A DNA stretch of 64,000 nt from VXYL01 sp963422285 (GTDB lineage Bacteria > Pseudomonadota > Gammaproteobacteria > Pseudomonadales > Azotimanducaceae). A model generated the notes under the pieces. It did no database searches, was not told the DNA's origin, and worked only from the letters and a program-made list of their open reading frames with translations. The DNA lies in assembly GCA_963422285.2 (NCBI GenBank), contig CAXXJO010000001.1:744001-808000 (forward strand), written 5' to 3'. Positions 46,021 to 56,154 of the stretch are shown one piece after another (position 1 is the stretch's first letter; every line of letters starts with the position of its first letter). The position numbers and the translations under genes were made by a program.

Positions 46021-49000
46021 TCAGAACGAATAGCTTGCGCCTAGATAGAACTCCCGTCCGAAGTTCTGGATGTAGCCTGTCAGGTACTTTTCGCCCCAGA
46101 AGCTGCGGTTTGGCTCGTCGGTGAGGTTGTAGGCCTGCAATTGCAACTCGATGCCGCTGTCGAACGCGTAGGAAACCTGCGCGTCGAGTTTGGTTTCCGC
46201 GGCGAACTGGGTGTCCTGGGCAAAGGCAACGCCGAAACTGCTCACCTTGGCGCTTTGATAGTTGGCGCCGATGCGCGCCTCGAACCTGCCCTGTTCGTAG
46301 AACAGGGTGAGGTTGCCAGAGCGGTCGGCCAAGCCAGGGTAGGGCACCTTGGGGCTTGGCGAATTGGAGAAGGGGTTGTCGATGGTGATTTCGCTGTCCA
46401 CGAATGCGAGGCTGGCGTTGAATCCAAAGCCGGACCAAGGATGCTCCAGCCAGCCGTCGAAGGTCTGCGTCCAGGAAATCTCCAGGCCCTGGATATAGCC
46501 GCCCTCCTTGTTGTTGATGGCGAACGTGTACGAACCGTTGCGCACCTCCACCGGCGTCACCACGGTGCCGCCTGTCTCCTCGTCCGTCACGACTACTTCG
46601 TAGGTTTCCGGGATTACGAAGCCGTTGGCGCGGAAGTCGAAGTTCTCGACGGTGAGATCCTGGATGAATGACTTAATGTCCTTGCGGTAGACGGCGATGG
46701 CCACCAAGCCGTTGCGGCCGAAGTAGCGCTCGAAGGAAACGTCCACCTGCTCCGCCTTGAAAGGGCGCAGGAAGGGCGAGTTGGTGTTGGAGAAATTGAA
46801 CGTGACGAAACCCTGCTCGGCGGAGGACTCGTCAATGCTGTTGCCGCCGCCGCCGTCCACCGGCTGGTCGCTGGAGAGGCGGTTGATAGGGGGGCGGGAC
46901 ATCACCCGGGCGGCACCGAAACGCAGGTATGTCTCGTCGGTGAACTTGTAGGTAAGGTTCAACGACGGCAGCGTCTCGGTGTAGGTCTCGCCGAACTCCA
47001 CGAAGGCGAAGTTGTCGCGACAAACGCCGTCGCCGTCGCAAATCTCCGTAGCGTTCAGATCGGGGTCGCCGAACACGTCGTAGATGCCCACCGACGACTG
47101 CTCCGTTTCCACCACCCGCACACCGACATTGCCAAGCAGCGAGCGGCCGAACAGTTCGGTTTCGATGCTCGCCTGAAGGTAGTAGGCAAGCACGTCTTCG
47201 CTCACGTCGCCGCGCTGCCGAACGGACCACTCGGAGCGGTAACCATCGCCGCTGCGGCGGCCCCAGCGGGCAATGGTTTCGGTGGAACGGGGCAGGGGCC
47301 GATCGTTGGCGTCCAACTGCGACTCCTCGCAGTTGTAAACCGCTTCCGGGTCGCACTGCAATACCAAGCCCTGCTCCACCGCCTGGCGCAGGATCGCCTC
47401 GGCGTCGAAGGAGATGAAGCACGGGAAATGGGAATAGTCGCCGCTCCAGCAGACCACGTCGCCGGTGTCGTCGGAGATGGGCATGTCCACGTCGTGGACG
47501 TAGCCCGACCCCGGACCGTAGACGAACATCTGGCGACCGTATTCGTAGTCCCTGGCGGAGTGGCGCACACCGGCTTCGAGAACCGTGAACACGCCCCAGT
47601 CGAGGTCGTAGCTGAAATCCACCTTGACGGCGGATACGGCATCGTCGGCCAAGCGCGGATACTTGCCGTACTGCGTCATGCGCAGCGTGTCGAAGTCGTC
47701 GTAGCTTTCGGCGAATGCCACGTTGGGAAGCCTTTGGCCGTCGCTTTGCCAATGGACTTGGCCGTTGACGCGGGTATGGCCGGTGCGGTTGCAGACCGGA
47801 TCTTCGTCCGTGCAGCGGCGATACAGGTTGGCATAGTGGAAGCCGTCCGCTTCGTACCCGGACGAGGTGGAGCGCGATGCATCGACGCTCGCCGACCAGG
47901 TGTCGCCAACCCACTCGATATTGATGCCGGCGGAAAGCACATCGTCGTCGTCGCTGGTGTCGCCGGAGACGACGAAAATGTTCGAACCATCGTAGAACAG
48001 CCCGCCGACGGCGAAGTTGGCGCTGGCGAGTGTGGCATTGGCGAGGGCGTAGTTGTGGGAACCCTGCAAGGAGAGTCCATCCCGGGATGTGTCGGTTTGG
48101 AACTTCGTGTAGAAGAAGTCCGCCTGGATCGCCAACCGTTCATTGGGCTTAAGCTGCACGGAGGCCAAGTAGGCGTCGCGCTCCTCAAGACCGCCGATTT
48201 GGAAGAATTGGACGGTAGCCGGCACGTAGACGGGCACATCCGTTGCCGGGTAGATGTTCCTGGCCTGCTGCGGCGTGTCGCCGTGATATTGGGTGGTGGC
48301 GCTCGGCTGGGAGAGCTTGCTGTAGCCGAGAGACATTCCGAGCATGTCGTTGAGCAGCTTTTGCTGGTAGGAAAGGGTCAGCCGATAGCCGTTCGGGTCC
48401 GCTCCGTAGACGTCGCCGGCGCGGTCGTTGAAGGTGCGCCGATAGTTCATCGCCACGTTGCGGTTTTCGCCCATGTCGAGAGGATTGACGATGTCGAGGT
48501 CGATGGTGCCTGCCACCCCGCCTTCAATCAGGGAGGGCTTGGGCGTCTTGTTGATGGTGACCCGGTTGATCAATTCGGAGGGATACTGGTTGAACTCCAC
48601 CGTGCGCCGCAGATTGGGGGAGACCTGCTCGCGGCCCTTCATGGTGGCGAACACGAACTCATCGCCAAGTCCTCGGATCTGTATGTCCGACGCCTGCCCG
48701 CCGGAGCGGGTGGTGGTCAGCCCGGCCACCCGGGAAAGGCTGTCGGCAATGGAGAAGTCCGGCAGCCCGCCGATGTCCTCGGCGGTGATCACCTCGACGA
48801 TGGAGTCCGCATCGCGCTTGCTCTGAATGGAGCTGAGCAGCGAGGTCCGGTAGCCGGTTACCACCACCTCCTCGATCAAGGCGGGGTCCGCTTCCGCGTA
48901 CTCCTCGGTCGCGCTGGCGGCGTCCTGGTCTTCGGGCGCGGACTCCGCTGCGGCTGCCATCCCTGTCATTGCCGGCGCGACCAGCAACAGGAGGCAGGCT

Positions 49001-49029
49001 TTGAGCAAAACGTTTTTGGATTCTTTCAT
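46021..49029 (-). CDS. TonB-dependent receptor (Xanthomonas/Caulobacter type)
   Basis: The 1002-residue outer-membrane protein has a signal peptide (LLKACLLLLVAPAMTGMAAA), a TonB-box-like EEVVVTGYR, a plug domain (DSIVEVITAEDIGGLPDFSI, ADSLSRVAGL, IQIRGLGDEFV) and a 22-strand barrel ending FYLGASYSF with the C-terminal Phe. Its size and plug match the large receptors that import oligosaccharides in Xanthomonadales and Caulobacterales. It begins 30 bases after the pullulanase stop, so the two genes are probably one transcript. The likely cargo is a maltodextrin made by the pullulanase; this is inference from the neighbourhood. Confidence 0.95.
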   Translation of the reverse strand: MKESKNVLLKACLLLLVAPAMTGMAAAAESAPEDQDAASATEEYAEADPALIEEVVVTGYRTSLLSSIQSKRDADSIVEVITAEDIGGLPDFSIADSLSRVAGLTTTRSGGQASDIQIRGLGDEFVFATMKGREQVSPNLRRTVEFNQYPSELINRVTINKTPKPSLIEGGVAGTIDLDIVNPLDMGENRNVAMNYRRTFNDRAGDVYGADPNGYRLTLSYQQKLLNDMLGMSLGYSKLSQPSATTQYHGDTPQQARNIYPATDVPVYVPATVQFFQIGGLEERDAYLASVQLKPNERLAIQADFFYTKFQTDTSRDGLSLQGSHNYALANATLASANFAVGGLFYDGSNIFVVSGDTSDDDDVLSAGINIEWVGDTWSASVDASRSTSSGYEADGFHYANLYRRCTDEDPVCNRTGHTRVNGQVHWQSDGQRLPNVAFAESYDDFDTLRMTQYGKYPRLADDAVSAVKVDFSYDLDWGVFTVLEAGVRHSARDYEYGRQMFVYGPGSGYVHDVDMPISDDTGDVVCWSGDYSHFPCFISFDAEAILRQAVEQGLVLQCDPEAVYNCEESQLDANDRPLPRSTETIARWGRRSGDGYRSEWSVRQRGDVSEDVLAYYLQASIETELFGRSLLGNVGVRVVETEQSSVGIYDVFGDPDLNATEICDGDGVCRDNFAFVEFGETYTETLPSLNLTYKFTDETYLRFGAARVMSRPPINRLSSDQPVDGGGGNSIDESSAEQGFVTFNFSNTNSPFLRPFKAEQVDVSFERYFGRNGLVAIAVYRKDIKSFIQDLTVENFDFRANGFVIPETYEVVVTDEETGGTVVTPVEVRNGSYTFAINNKEGGYIQGLEISWTQTFDGWLEHPWSGFGFNASLAFVDSEITIDNPFSNSPSPKVPYPGLADRSGNLTLFYEQGRFEARIGANYQSAKVSSFGVAFAQDTQFAAETKLDAQVSYAFDSGIELQLQAYNLTDEPNRSFWGEKYLTGYIQNFGREFYLGASYSF

Positions 49030-49059
49030 GTCGCAAACCCCAGAAATCGATGGCCGGCG

Positions 49060-52000
49060 TCAGTCGGATGCCGATTGAACCGTCAGCGTTGGCGGAACGG
49101 TCTTCGTGCCGTCGATCTCGAAACGATAGATCCCGCCTTCGGCGATGCCAATGGTCAGGTTGGCGTCACTCCCCTGGACCAGCCCGGCATAGGGTTCGCC
49201 AAGCGTCACTTCGGCTGCGGACGCATCGGCGGCGCCGAGGTTGACGGTGGCCCAGTCCTCCGACGCTATCTTGAACTGATAGGTCGCCACTTCGAGATCG
49301 ATCGTCGCCGCATAGCGGGCGCCGCCCTTGAACACCAGCTCGTCGGCCGTGCCCCATTCGTTCATCCCGCCCCGCACGAACGCCGGCAGGTCGCCAAACA
49401 GCTTGAACGGCGTCACCCATAGCGAAGGAACATCAATGGACCCGGAGGCGTCCAGCGTGAACAGATAGGTGCCGGCAGCGTCGATCGAGATGGCAAGGTT
49501 GTCATTGCTGCCGGCCAGAAAGCCGGAGAACTCGACGCCGACGGCCACCGTGGCGGCTGCGTCGGCGGCGCCGAGGTTGACGGTGGCCCAGTCGTCCGAG
49601 GCCACTTTGAACTCGTACTCGCCTGCCTCCGCGACTTCCACCACCGCTTGATGGACACCCCGGCCGGCATAGTAGAGCTCGTTGCCGGTTCCCCACTCGT
49701 TGAAGGCGCCGCGCACGAAAATCGCCGACTGTTCCATGCCGTAGCCGTAGGGTGCGCCGTCGAGGTCCACCACCGTCAGCGTCGGCGCCGCGGCATCGTT
49801 GGCGTCGAGCCGGAAGCGGTAGTTGCCGGTTTCGGCAATGTTCAGCGCTAGATTGTCGTCGGTGGCGGCAAGCACCTTCGGCTCATCCGCCACGACGGCG
49901 TTCTGCGCTGCACTCGGCGCACCGAAGTTGACGGTGGCCCAGTCCTCGGACGCCACCTTGAACGGGTGATCGCCATCCGGGTGCGGCGCCAGCGACAGAT
50001 ACAAATGGTAGAGGCCGTTGCCCACGTATGTCATGGCGTTGGTCGTGCCCCAGTCGCCGGCCAGGCCACGCACGTAAACCACGGTGTTGCCGAACGGCGG
50101 CGTCGTGCCCGGCGGCGGCGCGGCGAGGCGCACGTTGTCCCAATGCCAAGCATCCCCTGCACCCTCGCTTTCGGCGTCGAAGACGAGCCGCAAACGGTTG
50201 TAGACGGCGTCCGGATCGAAGGCGGAAAAGTCGAAATAGAGCGTCTCCCAATCGCCCGAACCGCCATGGGCCGCCGTTGCCTGAAGCGACGCCACATCGT
50301 CGCTGGCGCCGTTGTGGACAGTCGCCGACACCATCGCCTCGGCCTCGCCGACGCGGTAGACGTCCACGGCGATGTGGGTCAGTTCGTCGGAAAAGGCGAT
50401 GGCAGCGCCGTCGAAGGCGTAGGCCACGCCTACATCGGCAGCGGCGCCGGCGCTCTTCGTCGTGCTCGCCACTTGGTTTTCGCCGTCTCCCGCAAGAGGG
50501 TCGGCGATCACTGCGGTAACCACGCCCGGGTCGTCTTCGAACAGGTGCGAGACGCCGGCCTCGTCGAATGTCAGCGGTTGCTCCAAGGCGGGTTCCGGCG
50601 GTGGCGGCGGTGGTTCCGCCATGGGCACATCGGACGATTTGCGCACTTGCAGCGCCAGTGCGCCGCGGCTCGCATCGACGGTGAAGGCGTACGAGCCGGC
50701 TTCGCCAATCGTCATCGACAGGTTAGGAGCGCCGGCTGCGTCCACCACGGCAAGCGGCACGCCAACGGTTACGGTCGGCTCGTCGCCCGCCCCGATGTTG
50801 ACGGTGGCCCAGTCTTCGCTGGCCACCTTGAAGGCGTAGGTCTCGGTATCGAGGTCGATGTCCGTCCGGTAGGTGGCAGCGCCCTGGAACGTCATTTCAT
50901 TATCCGTGCCCCAGCCGTTGAAGGCGCCGCGCAGGTAGATCGGCGTGCCCGCATAGGGTTCGGCCGGCGCAATCCACAGCGTGGCGCCGCCTTGCCCGCT
51001 GTCGTCGGAGAAGAATCCGGACGCCGCGACGGTGAAGAGGTACGTGCCCGACTCGGCGATGGAGACGAGCATGTTGGCTCCCCGCGGCCCGGCCAATGCG
51101 ATGTCGGTGCCGAGTTCCACCGGTACGCCGTCGCCAAAGCCGCCTTCGCCGGTGGCGCTCAAGTCCACCGTGTTCCAATCCTCGGAGGCCACCTTGAAGC
51201 CATGCTCACCGGCGTCTATGTCGATGGCCGCCTGGTAGACCCCTTGGCCGACGTATTGCAGTTCATCGTCCGCGCTCCAGCCATTAAAGGCGCCGCGCAC
51301 GAAGGTTGGCGCGGGCAGGGCGCGAGCGTTGGTCACCGTCAGCACTGGCGCCGCCGCGTCGAGGGCGTCGAGCAGGAAGCGGTACTCGCCGGCGGCGGGC
51401 ACGGTCATGGACAGGTTCGGCAGACGTCCGGCAGCGGACAGGGCGATGGGCTCCCCTATGGTCACCGCGCCCTCCCCTTCGGGCGCGGCGATGTCCACCG
51501 TGCTCCAATCCTCGGAGGCGATCTTGAACTCGTAGTCGCCGGCGTCCAGGGCGAGGTAGCCCTCGTAGGCGCCGCCGCCGACATAGCTCAGAGGATCGGC
51601 GCCCCAGCCGTTGAACTGGCCGCGCAGGAAGATGGGCGTGTCGCCGTAGGGCACCGGCGGCTCGAAGCCCGAGGTGACGAAGGCGGACAAGCCGGAACCT
51701 TGGGCAGCGCCCTGAGCCTTCACGAACACCGCGGTGGTCAGCGCCGGTACGGTAAACAGGCCGCCTTCCTCCGGCATGAGATTTTCCGTGAACGAGGCGG
51801 CGCGCACGGTTTCGTCCACCGACGACGCCTGCGCGGCGTGCAGCGAAAACCCGGTGGCCGTGCGTATCGACAGCGAGCGTTCGACGCTGTCGCCGTTGAA
51901 CACCACGACGATGGCGTCCGTGTCCGGATCGAGATCGGCGCGCGCTACGTCTTCGGTGTTGGTGACGATGCCGGCGCCGTCGTCGATGCTCATCGCAATC

Positions 52001-55000
52001 AGGTTCGGCCGGACGCCGCGGCCAATGTTGTGGAAGCCCACTCGGTCGATCACTTCTTCAGCGGTGGCGAGGCTGAACAGCGGACTGCCCTGGGCGATCC
52101 GGAGGAATTCGCTGAACCTCGCCTTGGCGGTGGCGATGTCCTCGGCGGCGGGCGCCGCGTTGGCAGCGGCGATTGCGGCCCGCGCGTCTTCGTCGCTCGG
52201 CCCCTCCGGCGGCAGGCCGACGTTCCAGTTGTTGCTCTGCCCGGTGAAGTCCACGTAGTTGAACCAGTCCCCAGCGTTGTAGCTGTTGCGGCTCAGCGAT
52301 TTGGAGCGCAGCAGGTCGGCACCCATGTGAACGAACGGCACGCCCTGGCTCAGCAGCACCAGCGAATGCGCCTGCACGGCCATGCGTACGCGAGCGGCGG
52401 TGGCGGCTTCGGCGTCCGGCAACACGCCGCCTTGATTGAGCTGGTCCCACAGCGTCATGCCGTCATGCACCGAGGCGTAATTGACGCTCTCCTGCGGATC
52501 CGCCGTGTAGCCGCCGTCGTTGGCGGCTTCAATGGTTACCCCGGAATCCAGCACCAGCTGGAACTTGGCGAGATTGCCGGCCAGTCCCGCCCGCACCCGG
52601 GCGAGGTCGCCGCCGGCCGAGATGGAGAGAGCCCGCAGCCGATCCCGCAGCCGGTCGTTGAAGGTGCCGATGCCGGTGCCGGCCATGCTGTCCTGGTCGG
52701 CAAGTTCGAAGGCGGCGTCGGCGGTGCCGGCGGCCGGCGGCCAGCCTTCGCCGTAGAAGTAGGTGTCTGCGTCCACCGCCCGCACCGCCGCCAGCGTCTC
52801 TTCCATCAATCCCTTCGGATGCAGGCTCATCCAATCGAAACGGAAGCCGTCCACCTTGTAGTGTCTGGTCCAGAATACCGTCGAGTCCTTGATGAACTTG
52901 CCCATCATGGCGTTCTCGGCGGCGGTGTCGCTGCAGCAGCTTGCCCGCTCGACGGCGCCGGTGGTGGGATTGCGCCGGTAGTAGTAGCCGGGGACGATGC
53001 GGTCGAACACCGAGAAGGCGCCGTCGGCGCCTTCGTCGGAGGTGTGGTTGTAGACCACGTCCATGACCACGCGCAGGCCCATTTCGTGCAGCGCCTGGTA
53101 CATGGCGCGCATTTCGCGGATGCGGCCGGCGCCGACGGGATCCGTGGCGTAGCTGCCCTCGGGGACGTTGTAGAGCACGGGGTCGTAGCCCCAGTTGAAG
53201 CCGTCGAGATCGGCGATGGCGGCCACCAGATCTCGGGCCTCCGGGGTAGCGGGATCGAGGGCGCGCAAGCGTTCGATGAGGGGCGTTCTGTCGAACTCGT
53301 CGCCTGGGCACAGTTCTTCGTTGGAGTCGTCGAGGCGGCACAATTCGTAGATGGCGTTGTTCAGGTTGACCTGTTGCGCCGGGTCTTCGTTGACGCTGCG
53401 GATGTCGAAGGCCGGCAGCACGTGGAAGTGCGTCAAGCCAGCGTCGGCGAGGCTGCGCAGGTGGCGCACCGGCGCCGAGTCGGCGGCGGTGAAAGCCAGG
53501 TATTTGCCGCGGTGGGCCTCGGGGGTGCTTTCGTCCCGGACGCTGAAGTCGCGGATGTGGCCTTCGTAGATCACCGCGTGTTCGGGGCCGGCGACCTCCG
53601 GCACGGCGTGGCCGTCCCAGCCGTCCGGCTTGAGCTCGGCGTCGTCCAGGTTGACGAACTGCGAGGCGAGCGAGCTCGCGTAGGCGCCCGTGGAGTACGG
53701 ATCCCGCGCCTCCCGCACCAGCGTCCTGCCTGCGCTGGCGTGGTAGGCCGTGACGACGAAGCGGTAGTACTCGCGGTCCCAATCCGCGACGGCGCCAGTG
53801 GCGCTCCAGATGCCGGTGTCGGCGTCGAGGCTCATGTCCGTGTCGCTGCCGAAGGCGAGCCGCCCGTCGGGCTGGTGCTTATACAGGCGCAGCTTGACGT
53901 CCTGCGCCGTAGGCGCCCACACGGAGACCGTGATGGAGTCGCCGTCGTAGGCCGGCCCCAAGACCGCGTCGTCCGCGGCGGCGTAGACGGCGTCGAGCAC
54001 CTTTGCCAGCTGCAACTGGGTTCCGTACTGGCTGCCGTCGGCGTCCCGCCCGACGATCCAAAGCTGCTGCGTGAGCAAGTCCTTGACGAGGGCGGCATCG
54101 ACGTTTAGCCCGTAGGCCGAGTGTTCCGCCAAGCGGGGTGCGCGGGCGCGCTGTTCGTCGGTAAGGGTCGTCGCCGTCAGCGTCGCCGCCATTTGGCCGC
54201 CGGTCACGACGCCCATGATCGTGCCGTCCTCCTCTTCCCGCGCCATCACCTCCAAAGCGCCAGCGGGCGAGCCGTACAGCGTCACGTCCTGCAACTCGCG
54301 GTCCCAGACGATGGTGTTGGCGTCGATCCAGTGCGCGGCCTGGTCCTCCACGGCCAGCGGCGGCGGCTCGAATTCTTCGCAGACGTCGTTGATGCAGAGG
54401 GGCTCGGCCGCCGCCCGGGCCTCGCTCAGTTCGTTCTCCGCCAGCGTCGAATCCACCACCACCCAGTACATGTTGCGATAGGGATTCGTCGTGTCTTCGG
54501 AGAAGTTGATCCGGAAGTCCACCGTCTGCGGCGGGCCGGCGGGGGCGTGGATGATGAAGTTGCCGCAGACGCCGTTTTCCTGAAGCTGCAACACCCAGTA
54601 CGCGCCGTAGATGGGGTCCGCTTCGCCATCGGCGTAGTATTGGTAGTTGGGCGGCGGGCCGTCGGGCCAGCTGGTGCCGGTACCCTCGTAGCTGTAGTCC
54701 ACGGCGCCGTCCGGCCCACGCAGGGCGACCCGGGAAGGATCCCAGCTTCCCGCTTCGCAGCCGTTGTTCCACAAGTGCAGCACCCAGCCGTCGAAGTTCT
54801 TGTCGCGGCGGTTGTAGTAGATGACAGCCTCGTTGGGGCCCGGCACGTACTTCGGCGTGGGCTTGTCCGGCACGATGCAGCGGCCATCCACGGCCACTTC
54901 CGGCGGATCGCATTCCGCCACCGGCACAGGCCCGCATTGGCCATTGGCCAGGATGATCTCGCCAGCGTCGCAAACCTGCAGCGGCGATTGGTCGCCGCCA

Positions 55001-55086
55001 GCGCCTCCTCCGCCACCTCCGCAAGCCGAGAGCAGAACCGACATCAGCAGGACGGCAAAACCGGTTTTTTTCGGATGTCGATACAT
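49060..55086 (-). CDS. Multimodular pullulanase-type GH13 lipoprotein
   Basis: This 2008-residue exported lipoprotein (VLLMSVLLSACGGG lipobox) is a debranching alpha-glucanase. In order: a CBM41-like domain (EAVIYYNRRDKNFDGWVLHL), an N2-type domain, a CBM48-like domain (VSVWAPTAQDVKLRLYK) and a GH13 barrel. The barrel has VVMDVVYNHTSDE (about 680), GFRFDWMSLHP with the nucleophile Asp (750), YFYGEGWP with the acid Glu (778) and NYASVHDGMT (874). The C-terminal 850 residues hold six related modules with the pattern [FY][VL]RGxxNxWG and FK[VI]AS[ED]DWxTV, beginning near 1155, 1265, 1385, 1672, 1790 and 1903. A jelly-roll-like domain separates the third and fourth. ATG 55086 is chosen over GTG 55104. 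Most pullulanases are about half this length. Confidence 0.94.
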   Translation of the reverse strand: MYRHPKKTGFAVLLMSVLLSACGGGGGGAGGDQSPLQVCDAGEIILANGQCGPVPVAECDPPEVAVDGRCIVPDKPTPKYVPGPNEAVIYYNRRDKNFDGWVLHLWNNGCEAGSWDPSRVALRGPDGAVDYSYEGTGTSWPDGPPPNYQYYADGEADPIYGAYWVLQLQENGVCGNFIIHAPAGPPQTVDFRINFSEDTTNPYRNMYWVVVDSTLAENELSEARAAAEPLCINDVCEEFEPPPLAVEDQAAHWIDANTIVWDRELQDVTLYGSPAGALEVMAREEEDGTIMGVVTGGQMAATLTATTLTDEQRARAPRLAEHSAYGLNVDAALVKDLLTQQLWIVGRDADGSQYGTQLQLAKVLDAVYAAADDAVLGPAYDGDSITVSVWAPTAQDVKLRLYKHQPDGRLAFGSDTDMSLDADTGIWSATGAVADWDREYYRFVVTAYHASAGRTLVREARDPYSTGAYASSLASQFVNLDDAELKPDGWDGHAVPEVAGPEHAVIYEGHIRDFSVRDESTPEAHRGKYLAFTAADSAPVRHLRSLADAGLTHFHVLPAFDIRSVNEDPAQQVNLNNAIYELCRLDDSNEELCPGDEFDRTPLIERLRALDPATPEARDLVAAIADLDGFNWGYDPVLYNVPEGSYATDPVGAGRIREMRAMYQALHEMGLRVVMDVVYNHTSDEGADGAFSVFDRIVPGYYYRRNPTTGAVERASCCSDTAAENAMMGKFIKDSTVFWTRHYKVDGFRFDWMSLHPKGLMEETLAAVRAVDADTYFYGEGWPPAAGTADAAFELADQDSMAGTGIGTFNDRLRDRLRALSISAGGDLARVRAGLAGNLAKFQLVLDSGVTIEAANDGGYTADPQESVNYASVHDGMTLWDQLNQGGVLPDAEAATAARVRMAVQAHSLVLLSQGVPFVHMGADLLRSKSLSRNSYNAGDWFNYVDFTGQSNNWNVGLPPEGPSDEDARAAIAAANAAPAAEDIATAKARFSEFLRIAQGSPLFSLATAEEVIDRVGFHNIGRGVRPNLIAMSIDDGAGIVTNTEDVARADLDPDTDAIVVVFNGDSVERSLSIRTATGFSLHAAQASSVDETVRAASFTENLMPEEGGLFTVPALTTAVFVKAQGAAQGSGLSAFVTSGFEPPVPYGDTPIFLRGQFNGWGADPLSYVGGGAYEGYLALDAGDYEFKIASEDWSTVDIAAPEGEGAVTIGEPIALSAAGRLPNLSMTVPAAGEYRFLLDALDAAAPVLTVTNARALPAPTFVRGAFNGWSADDELQYVGQGVYQAAIDIDAGEHGFKVASEDWNTVDLSATGEGGFGDGVPVELGTDIALAGPRGANMLVSIAESGTYLFTVAASGFFSDDSGQGGATLWIAPAEPYAGTPIYLRGAFNGWGTDNEMTFQGAATYRTDIDLDTETYAFKVASEDWATVNIGAGDEPTVTVGVPLAVVDAAGAPNLSMTIGEAGSYAFTVDASRGALALQVRKSSDVPMAEPPPPPPEPALEQPLTFDEAGVSHLFEDDPGVVTAVIADPLAGDGENQVASTTKSAGAAADVGVAYAFDGAAIAFSDELTHIAVDVYRVGEAEAMVSATVHNGASDDVASLQATAAHGGSGDWETLYFDFSAFDPDAVYNRLRLVFDAESEGAGDAWHWDNVRLAAPPPGTTPPFGNTVVYVRGLAGDWGTTNAMTYVGNGLYHLYLSLAPHPDGDHPFKVASEDWATVNFGAPSAAQNAVVADEPKVLAATDDNLALNIAETGNYRFRLDANDAAAPTLTVVDLDGAPYGYGMEQSAIFVRGAFNEWGTGNELYYAGRGVHQAVVEVAEAGEYEFKVASDDWATVNLGAADAAATVAVGVEFSGFLAGSNDNLAISIDAAGTYLFTLDASGSIDVPSLWVTPFKLFGDLPAFVRGGMNEWGTADELVFKGGARYAATIDLEVATYQFKIASEDWATVNLGAADASAAEVTLGEPYAGLVQGSDANLTIGIAEGGIYRFEIDGTKTVPPTLTVQSASD

Positions 55087-55132
55087 GATCCGCCCGTACG
55101 GCACCTTGGCCGGACTTTAACCCAGCTCTCAT

Positions 55133-55157
55133 AATGCACCAAATCGACGTGTGCATT
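55133..55157. promoter_or_regulatory. Candidate operator upstream of the pullulanase gene
   Basis: AATGCAC (55133-55139) and GTGCATT (55151-55157) form a perfect 7-base inverted repeat with an 11-base spacer, 47-71 bases before the pullulanase start. A further GTGCATT occurs at 55176-55182, 25 bases from the previous one. This is suited to a dimeric regulator; the LacI-type protein at 44749 is the obvious candidate, but nothing proves it. Confidence 0.45.
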
Positions 55158-55182
55158 TCAATACGTTCGGAGAGTGTGCATT

Positions 55183-56154
55183 CGTATTCAACCGAAGCCT
55201 ACACTGGCTTCCGCCGCATTCGGCGCACGATGGACGATGGCTTGCCCGGCTCGTTTTCAGTAGCTGGGGACAGTCGCCGACTCGCTCATCCGGTCAAGGC
55301 CGGCATGGCGAAGCGACTGCTTGCCCGGAGTACGCGACGGATCGTCCAGCGCTCGCCTGCTCTCGTCTCGCTGTCGAAACATTTGCCGTCGCGGACAGGC
55401 GGGTTCGATGGCTCGCAGGGCGTGGCGGGCGAGACGGAACTCGCGCCACGCAAGTCGAACCCCGAAGGGGAAGCGGTGGCCGCGGGGCATCTTTTCCGCC
55501 AGAAGCTTTCCGTAATGGTCGCGCTGCGACGCATTTCCTCCATCGGCAGCTCGCTTGGCTGTGCTCGCGACGTGAAGCGCTTGAACGCCAGCGCACCTGT
55601 CCCGCGGCCTCTCCGACTGGCCGGGCGGCGGGCGTCCGACGAGCTCGCCGCCGTCCGCTGGGCCGAGAAGTCCGATATGTTCGGGCCTGTCCCCGGGTCG
55701 CCGCGGCCTGCCTCGCGCATGGTCCGCCGCGGAGGCACTTCCGGATGCGTGATCCGGCCCGGGCTGTCCGGCACGCCAGCACCCGCACATCGGTTCCTCG
55801 CAGACGACTCGGGACGGATCGCGGCAGCGCATCGCCATCATGCCGGCAGGGACGGCGTTTGTGGTTTCGTGACGCGAAAGAGCCGTCGATCTGCGCCGCC
55901 CTGGCCGGCACCGCGGCCGGCGCTGTCCAGGCGCCGGTCCGAGGCTCGAGCCGGCGGCGGAATGCGGTGATTGTCAAAGGTTTCGGAAAGCGATGGTGCT
56001 GCCCGATTCCGCGGGCAGCGATCTGCTTTGAATATATAGCAATCTCTGAAAACCCTTGTCAAAGCCCTGGAATCGATGACAAGTCATTGATTTCTCCAAA
56101 TCCGAAACGCCTCGAACACGGCGCGATGAAATATTTTCAGAGGTTCCCGCAGTT
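55183..56154. other. About 1 kb without a recognisable gene
   Basis: Long open frames exist on both strands because the DNA is very GC-rich, but their translations are Arg/Pro/Ala-rich and match nothing I know. The last 150 bases (about 56010-56154) are distinctly AT-richer and may hold promoter elements before repeat copy F. Confidence 0.5.

Noticed and set aside
47428..49422. A 664-codon plus-strand open frame
   Set aside because: It is the shadow of the TonB-dependent receptor; its composition and lack of any domain show it is not coding.
49966..54108. A 1380-codon open frame on the plus strand
   Set aside because: It is antisense to the GH13 and module part of the pullulanase, Val/Gly/His/Arg-rich, and a result of high GC in a long gene.
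55134..55970. A 278-codon plus-strand open frame upstream of the DUF5916 gene
   Set aside because: It starts within the candidate operator, its translation is Arg/Ser/Pro-rich and matches nothing; equally long frames exist on the other strand.
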